From Actinomycetota bacterium (GTDB lineage Bacteria > Actinomycetota > Thermoleophilia > UBA2241), in assembly GCA_012719015.1 (NCBI GenBank), contig JAAYBE010000083.1, forward strand, positions 1 to 7,995: 7,995 bases of DNA. Reading direction: 5' to 3'. The number at the start of each line of letters is the position of its first letter. The first letter of the stretch is position 1. Shown here one piece after another: positions 1-5,856 of the stretch. The notes under the pieces were generated by a model. That model was not told where the DNA came from. It was given only the letters and a program-made list of their open reading frames with translations, and ran no database searches. The position numbers were made by a program, and so were the translations under genes.

Positions 1-356
1 GCGGCCAGGTCGTCGATGACGCGCGGCTCGGCGCTCTTGATCACCCGCTCGAGCGACGTCCCGCGCAGGTCGGCGGTGTAGCCCTTGGTCAGGAGGAGCG
101 GCTGGTACGTCGCCCGCGCGTACTGGGCGATCACCCGTTCGCCGCTCTCGTCGACGAAGGCGAGGCCGATGCGGTCGCAGGGGATGATGCCGCGCGTGTG
201 CTCGAACAGGAAGTCGGCGACGTCGTTGAGCGATTGCTTGGCCGCCACCTTCTGGTTGACCATCCGCAGCGTGGCCCGCTCCTCGGCGCTGATCCGGCGC
301 CGCGTGCCGCGGTCGTGGAACGGATCGAGGAAACGGAGCGTCGACTGCAGACTCAC
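1..356 (-). CDS. GAF-domain sensor-type protein, N-terminal part (runs off the left edge)
   Basis: About 118 residues are visible. I read the minus strand by hand. From roughly residue 40 the protein has a typical GAF-domain opening: an amphipathic helix (SLNDVADFLFEHTRGIIPCD), then RIGLAFVDESGERVIAQYA, then a segment ending RGTSLERVIKSAEPRVIDDLA, which resembles the GAF helix-loop before a conserved strand. GAF domains bind small ligands, haem, Fe-S clusters or chromophores, and usually sit in histidine kinases, cyclic-di-GMP enzymes or transcription regulators. The output domain lies outside the window, so the function cannot be named. I chose the GTG at 356-354 because a GGAGG (367-363) lies 6 bases upstream. 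An in-frame ATG at 428 would add 24 Gly/Arg-rich residues and has only a weak ribosome site. The gene is divergent from the hydrogenase/Hdr operon, so a regulatory link is possible but unproven. Confidence 0.72.
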   Translation of the reverse strand, partial: MSLQSTLRFLDPFHDRGTRRRISAEERATLRMVNQKVAAKQSLNDVADFLFEHTRGIIPCDRIGLAFVDESGERVIAQYARATYQPLLLTKGYTADLRGTSLERVIKSAEPRVIDDLA

Positions 357-362
357 CCCAGC

Positions 363-367
363 CCTCC
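363..367 (-). promoter_or_regulatory. Ribosome binding site deciding a GTG start for the GAF gene
   Basis: The minus strand reads GGAGG here, 6 bases before the GTG at 356-354. This is a far better match and spacing than anything before the in-frame ATG at 428, and it is the main reason for preferring the shorter protein. Confidence 0.55.
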
Positions 368-448
368 GGTCCCGCTTTGCATCGACGCGACGACCACCCG
401 AGCCTCCTACAAGGACCACCTGAGTCATGCCGGTCGTCTCTCACCGCC

Positions 449-477
449 ACCATACCCACTCCCTCGGCGTGTGGCAA
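449..477 (-). promoter_or_regulatory. Candidate sigma-70-type promoter for the GAF gene
   Basis: On the minus strand, TTGCCA (477-472, five of six matches to TTGACA) is followed after 17 bases by TATGGT (454-449, four of six matches to TATAAT). Transcription would start near 442, giving a leader of about 86 bases to the preferred GTG start or about 14 bases to the alternative ATG. This was read by eye only; chance matches of this quality occur in intergenic DNA. Confidence 0.35.
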
Positions 478-550
478 CGGTCGACTGTTCGCGCGGAGGG
501 GCGACGACAGGTGGCGAGACGTCCGCAGACCGCCGGCATGCGCACGCATC

Positions 551-566
551 TCAGGTGATGACCTGA
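551..566. promoter_or_regulatory. Dyad, possible operator
   Basis: TCAGGT (551-556) and ACCTGA (561-566) are perfect inverted repeats separated by GATG. After one mismatched base on each side (550/567), the AT at 548-549 pairs with the AT at 568-569, extending the symmetry. It lies just upstream of the candidate operon promoter and between the two divergent genes. The size and symmetry fit a dimeric regulator site, but no specific regulator family is recognised. Confidence 0.35.
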
Positions 567-582
567 TATCTACAACATGTCC

Positions 583-610
583 TTGATTCTCGCTAGGGTA
601 TCTCTAGTAT
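583..610 (+). promoter_or_regulatory. Candidate sigma-70-type promoter for the hydrogenase/Hdr operon
   Basis: TTGATT (583-588) and TAGTAT (605-610) are separated by 16 bases. Each matches four of six consensus positions, including the first, second and last bases of the -10 box. Transcription would begin near 617, leaving a leader of about 78 bases before the first operon gene. A short imperfect dyad with CTAG ends (593-607) lies between and over the boxes and could be a repressor or activator site. Assigned by eye in the most A/T-rich part of the intergenic region. Confidence 0.35.
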
Positions 611-694
611 TGCATGTGAGGGACTTCTCAAGAGCCGGAAGCACGACCTCGGGCTCTGTGCGGGCCATGGGGACACGCGGTCACGGAGGTTCAC

Positions 695-2506
695 ATGAAG
701 ATCGGTGTGTACGTGTGCCGGGCCGGAGGGGAGGCGGACGACGGCGTCAACTACGAGTCCGTGGTCCACTACGCGGCCAATCTCCCCCAGGTGGAAGTGG
801 TGCGGTCCATGGGCGTGATGCCCAAGCTTGACCCGGAGGCCCTCGCGGACGAGATCGCCGCCGAGGGCCTTGAGAGGATCGTCATCGGGGGGGACTCACC
901 GGGGTTCTTCAAGCCGGCCTTCACCAGGGCCATGGCGCTTGCGGGCCGGGAGCCCGACGAGGTCAGACTGGCCTCGTTCCGCGCCTACGGGGTGGGTGGC
1001 GACCCCGCCACCGACCGCGCCAAAGCGATCGTGGCCTGCGCCGTCTACGGAGTGCCCTTCACGCTCGCCGCGCAGCCCAAGGACACGAAGTGGAACGCCG
1101 CCGCACTGGTCATCGGCGGCGGGATCGCCGGTATCCAGGCCGCGCTCGAGATCGCCGACGGCGGCAAACGCGTCTACCTCGTGGAGCGCACCGGCACGAT
1201 CGGCGGCCACATGGCGATGTTCGACAAGACCTTCCCCACGCTGGACTGCGCCGCCTGCATCCTGACGCCCAAGATGGTGGCCGTCGGACAGCACGAGATG
1301 ATCGATCTCCTCACGTACTCGGAGGTCGAGTCCGTGACCGGCGTGCCGGGCGCCTACAAGGCGACCATCCTGCGCCATGCGCGTCGCGTCGACGAGGCGG
1401 CCTGCGTGGCCTGCGGGGTGTGCAGCGACGTCTGCCCGGTGCGTGTGCCGAGCGAGTTCGATGCCGGCATCGCCGAGCGCAAGGCGATCTACATCCCGTT
1501 CCCGCAGGCGGTGCCGAACGCCTACCTGGTCGACGAGGCCTCGTGCACCTACGTGCAGACCAACGGCCAGAAGTGCGGCGCCTGCAGGAAGAAGTGTCCG
1601 AAGGGCTGCATCGACCTGGACGGACACGGCGACGTGATGCAGGTCGAGGTCGGCAGCGTCATCGTGGCGACCGGCTACGAGACCCTCGACGCCGCCCGGC
1701 TCGACCGTTACGGCTACGGCGTCCACCCCAACGTGCTCACGGCGCTCGAGTTCGAACGTCTCACCAACGCCTCGGGGCCCACCGGTGGGCGCATCGTGAC
1801 CAAGACGCTGAAGCACAACAAGCGCAAGAAGGTCGACGAGTGGGTCTTCGATCGTGACGGAGCGCCGCCCAAGAGCGTGGCGATCATCCATTGCGTGGGC
1901 TCGCGGGACAGCAACTACAACGCCTACTGCTCACGTGTCTGCTGCATGTACTCCCTGAAGTTCGCCCACCTGGTGCGCGAGAAGCTGCCCGAGGCGGAGT
2001 GCTACGAGTTCTACATCGACATGCGCGCCTTCGGCAAAGGGTACGAGGCCTTCTTCGAGCGGATCGCGGAGGAGGGGACCGTGATCGTGCGGGGGAGGTC
2101 CGCCTCGGTCACGGAGCACGACGGCCAGATGTACGTCAAGGGCGAGGACATCCTCAGCGACTCGGTGCTCGAGTTCCCCGTGGACATGGTGCTGCTCGCC
2201 GTGGGCCTCGTCCCGGCGGAACGCTCGGACGAGCTGGCCGCCATGCTCGGCGTCCCGCGCGACGCCGACGGCTGGTTCACGGAGGCGGACTACAACGGCG
2301 ACCCCACCGGGACGCAGCGCGGCGGGGTGTACGTGGCCGGCGTCTGCCAGGGCCCCAAGGACATCCCCGACACCGTGGCCCAGGCATCGGCGGTGGCGGC
2401 CAAGGTGCTCGAGGGCGCCATCACGGGACGTGGGCTCCAGAGCCTCGGCAGTCTCACGCTCACCGACATCGAGGCGCGCGCGAAAAGCCTCGTCTCGGTC
2501 TCGTAG
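695..2506 (+). CDS. hdrA: HdrA-like FAD/iron-sulfur protein with inserted ferredoxin domain (HdrA/QmoA family)
   Basis: 603 aa, cytoplasmic, no signal peptide. Order of parts: an HdrA-type N-terminal domain (about 1-125) lacking the usual cluster cysteines; a thioredoxin-reductase-like FAD domain starting at GGGIAG (141-146) with acidic E164; the HdrA signature LDCAACILTPKM (183-194); an inserted two-cluster ferredoxin domain (C237, C240, C243, C247, then C284, C294, C297, C301, C305); and the second half of the FAD domain with HCVGSRD (399-405), YCSRVCCM (411-418) and AFGKGYE (445-451). The end, after GPKDIPDTVAQA (553-564), has no cysteine, so the C-terminal ferredoxin domain of full HdrA is missing. 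The stop is followed at once by the next gene's ribosome site, so I see no sign of a truncation. HdrA is the flavin centre where electrons from a hydrogenase or dehydrogenase are split between partners; QmoA is its relative in sulfate reducers. The start has GGAGGT (685-690) four bases upstream. Family certain; exact role inferred. Confidence 0.93.
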   Translation: MKIGVYVCRAGGEADDGVNYESVVHYAANLPQVEVVRSMGVMPKLDPEALADEIAAEGLERIVIGGDSPGFFKPAFTRAMALAGREPDEVRLASFRAYGVGGDPATDRAKAIVACAVYGVPFTLAAQPKDTKWNAAALVIGGGIAGIQAALEIADGGKRVYLVERTGTIGGHMAMFDKTFPTLDCAACILTPKMVAVGQHEMIDLLTYSEVESVTGVPGAYKATILRHARRVDEAACVACGVCSDVCPVRVPSEFDAGIAERKAIYIPFPQAVPNAYLVDEASCTYVQTNGQKCGACRKKCPKGCIDLDGHGDVMQVEVGSVIVATGYETLDAARLDRYGYGVHPNVLTALEFERLTNASGPTGGRIVTKTLKHNKRKKVDEWVFDRDGAPPKSVAIIHCVGSRDSNYNAYCSRVCCMYSLKFAHLVREKLPEAECYEFYIDMRAFGKGYEAFFERIAEEGTVIVRGRSASVTEHDGQMYVKGEDILSDSVLEFPVDMVLLAVGLVPAERSDELAAMLGVPRDADGWFTEADYNGDPTGTQRGGVYVAGVCQGPKDIPDTVAQASAVAAKVLEGAITGRGLQSLGSLTLTDIEARAKSLVSVS

Positions 2507-2515
2507 GAGGACGAC

Positions 2516-3682
2516 ATGGCAATCCGCGCCAACCCCAAGCTGATCGAGGAGCTTGAGCCGTACGGAGCCGAGGACGTGATGAAGTGCTACCACTGCGGCA
2601 ACTGCTCCGCGGTGTGTCCGTTCTCCGCCGATCCGTACGTGTTCCCCCGCAAACCGATGCGTTACCTCCAGATGGGGCTCGAGGACAAGCTCAAGGGACA
2701 GCTCGACCCGTGGCTCTGCTACTACTGCGGCGAGTGCTCCGACCAATGCCCCCGCGAGGCGGAGCCCGGAGAGACGATGATGAGCCTGCGGCGCTGGCTC
2801 ACGTCGAAGTACGACTGGACCGGCATCTCGCGGTTGTTCTACCGCTCGTGGCGCTGGGAGCTCGGCGCCATCGTGCTGGTGGCGATCCTCACGGCGATCG
2901 GCTTCACGTTGTTCGGCATGTCGCAGGGGAGCATCGCGCACTACGACGGGCCCGACGCCTTCCTGCCCAGCGCGAGCATCCACATCTTCGACTGGGTGCT
3001 GGCAGGTGTGCTGCTGACGTTCCTGCTGAGCAACGCGGCCCGCATGTGGTGGTTCACGATGGGCCGCGACAAGGACCTGCCGACCACCCTGGGCAGCTAC
3101 ATCACCAGCGCGTGGATGTTGCCCGCCCACTTCTTCACGCAGGTCCGGTACAGCAAGTGCGAACACAAGAGGTCGTGGGCGACCCATCTGGCCCTCATGC
3201 TGAGCTACGTGACCATGCTGGTGCTCATCATGTTCTTCCTCACGCGCATGGCGTCGGGACCGGAGATAGACTGGTCGGTCCACGTCGCCGGCTACTTCGC
3301 CACGGCCGGACTCCTCCTCGGCACGGCGCTCTTCCTGCGGAACCGGGTGAAGCGGTCGTCGGCGCAGTACCGCCATTCGCACGAGTCGGACTGGATCTTC
3401 CTCGTCCTGATCCTGATCGTGGCGACGACCGGGATCCTGCAGCACATCCTGCATCGCAGCGGCCTCGACGTCGCCGCCAACGTCGCCTACATCGTGCACC
3501 TGTCGCTGGTGGTCCCGATGCTCGCGCTCGAGGTGCCGTTCAGCAAATGGTCGCATCTGGCCTACCGGCCGCTCGCCATGTACCTCGCCCAGGTCCGCGC
3601 CACCGCGCTCGCGCGGGCGCGTTCCGGTGAGGCGACCGCGCTGCGACCCGGCGCCGAGCGTACCCAGGCCCATGCCGCCTGA
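2516..3682 (+). CDS. qmoC: QmoC-like membrane subunit: HdrC-type iron-sulfur domain fused to a cytochrome b-like domain
   Basis: 388 aa, close to the length I recall for QmoC (about 380-390). The cytoplasmic N-terminus carries two CxxCxxCxxxCP motifs (C24/27/30/34 and C68/71/74/78), binding two [4Fe-4S] clusters as in HdrC. The phrases CYHCGNCSAVCP and CYYCGECSDQCPREAEPGE are typical of QmoC. Six hydrophobic segments follow (about 116-135, 156-175, 222-244, 254-275, 291-312, 321-342), matching the HdrE/NarI/DsrM-like haem b domain. Candidate haem ligands in or beside helices are H156, H224, H256, H310 and H328; which ones bind haem cannot be told here. QmoC links the cytoplasmic HdrA-like QmoA/B proteins to menaquinone. 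The gene sits between two hdrA-type genes, 9 bases after the first, with AGGAGG at 2505-2510. The Arg/Ala-rich tail (about 360-388) is probably cytoplasmic. In this operon it is the likely route to the quinone pool (inference). Confidence 0.9.
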   Translation: MAIRANPKLIEELEPYGAEDVMKCYHCGNCSAVCPFSADPYVFPRKPMRYLQMGLEDKLKGQLDPWLCYYCGECSDQCPREAEPGETMMSLRRWLTSKYDWTGISRLFYRSWRWELGAIVLVAILTAIGFTLFGMSQGSIAHYDGPDAFLPSASIHIFDWVLAGVLLTFLLSNAARMWWFTMGRDKDLPTTLGSYITSAWMLPAHFFTQVRYSKCEHKRSWATHLALMLSYVTMLVLIMFFLTRMASGPEIDWSVHVAGYFATAGLLLGTALFLRNRVKRSSAQYRHSHESDWIFLVLILIVATTGILQHILHRSGLDVAANVAYIVHLSLVVPMLALEVPFSKWSHLAYRPLAMYLAQVRATALARARSGEATALRPGAERTQAHAA

Positions 3683-3694
3683 GGGGGTGGGGAG

Positions 3695-5419
3695 ATGACG
3701 GAGAGACGGATCGGCGTCTACGTCTGCAACTGCGGCACCAACATCGCCAACGTGGTGGACTGCGACGCGGTGGCGGAGGCGGCGCAGTCGCTGCCGGGCG
3801 TCGCCGTGAGCCGCTCGTACAAGTACATGTGCTCGAACCCCGGGCAGGAGATGATCGTCCAGGACATCCGGGAGGAGGGCCTCGACCGGGTCGTCGTCGC
3901 GGCCTGCAGCCCGCGCATGCACGAGCCGACGTTCAGGCGCGCCGCCGAGATGGCCGGGCTGAACCCGTACCTGGTGCAGATGGCCAACATCCGCGAGCAG
4001 TGCAGCTGGGTGCACGATCCGGGCGAGACCGCCACCGACAAGGCCAAGGACCTGGTGCGCGCCGCGGTCTACCGGGCCGCCTGCCACGAGCCGCTCGAGC
4101 GGATGGCGGTGGAGATGTGTCCGGACACGCTGGTGATCGGAGGAGGCATCGCCGGGATGTCGGCCGCGCTCGAGCTCGCCGACGCCGGCAACCGTGTCTA
4201 CCTGGTCGAACGGACGGCCTCCCTCGGCGGCAACGTGGCCCGGGTGGACCTCACCGCGCCTTATCTCGATTCGGCGCGCGACATGATCGTCGACCGCGTC
4301 ACGCGGGTCGTCGAGCACCCGAACGTCGACGTGCTGCTGGAGAGCGAGCTGGAGAGGCTGGACGGGTTCGTGGGCAACTTCAAGGCGACGCTCGTGCGCC
4401 GCTCGTCGGGAGAGGCTCCGCCCCGACAGGTGGTGGACGTCGGCAGCGTCGTCGTCTGCACCGGATACAAGGAGTTCGACGCGGCGCGGGTGACGCACTT
4501 CGGGTACGGCAAGCTGCCCGACGTGATCACCTCCTTCGAGTTCGAGCAGATGCTCAAACAGGGCCGGATCGAGCTCAAGGACGGCCGGCTGCCCCAGTAC
4601 GTGGCCATCGTCCACTGCGTCGGCAGCCGCAGCGAGGAGTTCCACGGCTACTGCTCGCGCGTGTGCTGCATGACGGCGCTGAAGTACGCGCACGAGGTCA
4701 AGTCCGCGCTTCCTAAGGCCTACGTCTCGGACGTGTACGTCGACATGCACGCGTTCGGCAAGGGTTGCGAGGACTTCTACCGCCGCAGCGCCGAGGTCAA
4801 GACCCTGTTCCTGATGTACGGGAAGGGCGAGCGTCCGGTGGTGCGGAGGGCCGACCCCGGCGACGACTGCGAGATGCTCCTCACCGTCGACGAGCAGCTC
4901 TCCGGAGAGCTGATCGAGCTCCCGGCCGACCTCATCATCCTCATGGTGGGGATGGAGCCGCGCGACGACGCGGGACAGGTCGCGCACCTGGTCAACATCA
5001 GCCAGGACAAGGACGGGTGGTTCATCGAGAGCCATCCCAAGCTCGACCCCGTGGCCACGACCACCGACGGTGTCTACATCGCCGGCGCCTGCCAGTCGCC
5101 CAAGGACATCCCCGACTCGGTGGCCCAGGCGCGCGCCGCCGCCGCCCGTATCCTCGGCAAGATCAGTCGCGGCAAGCTCGAGATCGACGCGATGTACGCC
5201 GAGGTGGACGAGGATCTCTGCTCCGGTTGCAGGGTGTGCAACGAGATCTGTCCCTACTCCGCCATCGAGTTCGACGAGGAGAAGCGCCGGAGTCACGTGA
5301 TCAGCGCGCTCTGCAAGGCGTGCGGAGCCTGCGTGGCCACCTGTCCGTCGGCCGCCATCAAGGCCAGGCACTTCACCGACGCACAGATCTTCGCCGAGAT
5401 CACGGGGGTGCTGGCATGA
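3695..5419 (+). CDS. hdrA: Second HdrA-like FAD/iron-sulfur protein with C-terminal 2[4Fe-4S] ferredoxin domain
   Basis: 574 aa. The N-terminal domain is canonical for HdrA and keeps its cysteines: CNCGTNI (C11, C13), YMCSNPGQ (C46), AACSPRMHEPTF (C71) and ANIREQCSWVH (C103). The FAD domain follows with GGGIAG (149-154), E172, HCVGSR (307-312), YCSRVCCM (319-326) and AFGKGCE (353-359). Unlike full HdrA it has no inserted ferredoxin: residues 181-250 run straight through without cysteines, and the LDCxAC signature is replaced by YLDSARDMI. The C-terminus carries two classical ferredoxin motifs (C509/512/515/519 and C540/543/546/550). In the methanogen HdrABC-MvhAGD complex I recall the HdrA C-terminal ferredoxin region receiving electrons from MvhD; its presence here, directly before an overlapping mvhD, fits that. 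It begins 12 bases after the QmoC-like gene, with a G-rich ribosome site (AGGGGG, 3682-3687). It may also be compared with QmoB, another HdrA relative. Confidence 0.92.
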   Translation: MTERRIGVYVCNCGTNIANVVDCDAVAEAAQSLPGVAVSRSYKYMCSNPGQEMIVQDIREEGLDRVVVAACSPRMHEPTFRRAAEMAGLNPYLVQMANIREQCSWVHDPGETATDKAKDLVRAAVYRAACHEPLERMAVEMCPDTLVIGGGIAGMSAALELADAGNRVYLVERTASLGGNVARVDLTAPYLDSARDMIVDRVTRVVEHPNVDVLLESELERLDGFVGNFKATLVRRSSGEAPPRQVVDVGSVVVCTGYKEFDAARVTHFGYGKLPDVITSFEFEQMLKQGRIELKDGRLPQYVAIVHCVGSRSEEFHGYCSRVCCMTALKYAHEVKSALPKAYVSDVYVDMHAFGKGCEDFYRRSAEVKTLFLMYGKGERPVVRRADPGDDCEMLLTVDEQLSGELIELPADLIILMVGMEPRDDAGQVAHLVNISQDKDGWFIESHPKLDPVATTTDGVYIAGACQSPKDIPDSVAQARAAAARILGKISRGKLEIDAMYAEVDEDLCSGCRVCNEICPYSAIEFDEEKRRSHVISALCKACGACVATCPSAAIKARHFTDAQIFAEITGVLA

Positions 5420-5850
5420 GCTTCGAGCCCAAGATCGTCAGCTTCTTGTGCAACTGGTGTTCCTATTCGGGCGCGGACCTGGCGGGCACCAGCCGCGTCC
5501 ATTACAAGCCCAACGTGCGTGTGATCCGCGTCATGTGCTCCGCCCGGGTCGATCCGACGTTCGTCGTCAAGGCGCTCGCGGAGGGGGCCGACGGCGTGCT
5601 GGTGTGCGGCTGCCACCCGGGGGACTGTCACTACTCGGAGGGCAATTACAAGACGATGCGCCGCATGCCGCTCCTCAAGCGCATGCTGGCCGACTTCGGC
5701 ATCGAGGAGGAGCGGGTCCGCCTCGAGTGGGTCAGCGCCAGCGAGGGCACGCGGTTCGCCGACATCGTCGACGACATGACGGAGCGTCTCCGGGCGCTCG
5801 GGCCCAGCCGCGTCAAGACGGCGCTGGCGTACGACGCTGTGGAGAGGTGA
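5416..5850 (+). CDS. mvhD: MvhD/FlpD-type iron-sulfur electron transfer subunit linking hydrogenase to HdrA
   Basis: 144 aa, the usual length for a stand-alone MvhD. Characteristic features are FLCNWCSYSGAD (C12, C15), RVMCSARVDPTFV (C41) and DGVLVCGCHPGDCHY (C64, C66, C71), followed by GNYKTMRR and the conserved ending region LEWVSASEGTRFADIV. These cysteines hold the [2Fe-2S] cluster that carries electrons from the hydrogenase (or a formate dehydrogenase) to HdrA. The ATG overlaps the stop of the preceding gene by four bases (ATGA, 5416-5419), with a GGGGG at 5404-5408 as a possible ribosome site. I prefer this start to upstream in-frame ATGs because the family begins here and the upstream reading frame is a shadow of the previous gene. 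MvhD-like domains also occur fused to HdrA or QmoB; here it is separate. Family assignment is very secure. Confidence 0.95.
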   Translation: MSFEPKIVSFLCNWCSYSGADLAGTSRVHYKPNVRVIRVMCSARVDPTFVVKALAEGADGVLVCGCHPGDCHYSEGNYKTMRRMPLLKRMLADFGIEEERVRLEWVSASEGTRFADIVDDMTERLRALGPSRVKTALAYDAVER

Positions 5851-5856
5851 GGTCCC

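Larger units (their letters stand above)
357..694. other. Divergent intergenic region between the GAF gene and the hydrogenase/Hdr operon
   Basis: This 338-base stretch (266 bases if the GAF gene starts at 428) has no convincing gene. It contains candidate promoters on both strands, a dyad at 551-566 and a second imperfect dyad at 593-607. The stretch around 566-616 is clearly more A/T-rich than its surroundings, as expected for a promoter core. A possible leader hairpin pairs AGAGCC (631-636) with GGCTCT (652-657) across a 15-base loop. It has no T-run after it, so it is not a terminator, and no known riboswitch was recognised. Confidence 0.6.

Noticed and set aside
85..586. Plus-strand open frames opposite the GAF gene and in the intergenic region
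   Set aside because: Arg/Pro/Ser-rich products without a domain; the minus strand here encodes a convincing GAF-domain protein, and no good ribosome site precedes the plus-strand frames.
631..657. Stem AGAGCC/GGCTCT in the operon leader, considered as terminator or riboswitch
   Set aside because: Only six base pairs around a 15-base loop, no T-run after it and no recognisable aptamer; could easily be chance.
887..893. Run of seven G in the first hdrA (and another at 7072-7078 in mvhA), considered as possible frameshift sites
   Set aside because: The family-consistent reading frame continues through both runs, so there is no sign of an indel or programmed slippage.
2504..2515. Possible truncation of the first hdrA by loss of a C-terminal ferredoxin domain
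   Set aside because: The stop codon overlaps the ribosome site of the next gene, and the following DNA is an intact QmoC-like start, with no remnant of a ferredoxin domain. The shorter form looks native, as in QmoA.
1931..5371. Very long minus-strand open frame (over 1,100 codons) opposite the two hdrA genes and the qmoC-like gene
   Set aside because: It is the codon-position mirror of high-GC coding DNA: the product is rich in His, Arg, Val, Asp and Gly with no recognisable domain, and it crosses three plus-strand genes with unmistakable family motifs.
3695..5850. Identification of the second hdrA plus mvhD as a split qmoB
   Set aside because: QmoB does combine HdrA-like and MvhD-like parts, but here mvhD is a complete stand-alone gene followed by mvhG and mvhA, and the HdrA copy has a canonical N-terminal domain and C-terminal ferredoxin, so hydrogenase-type naming fits better.
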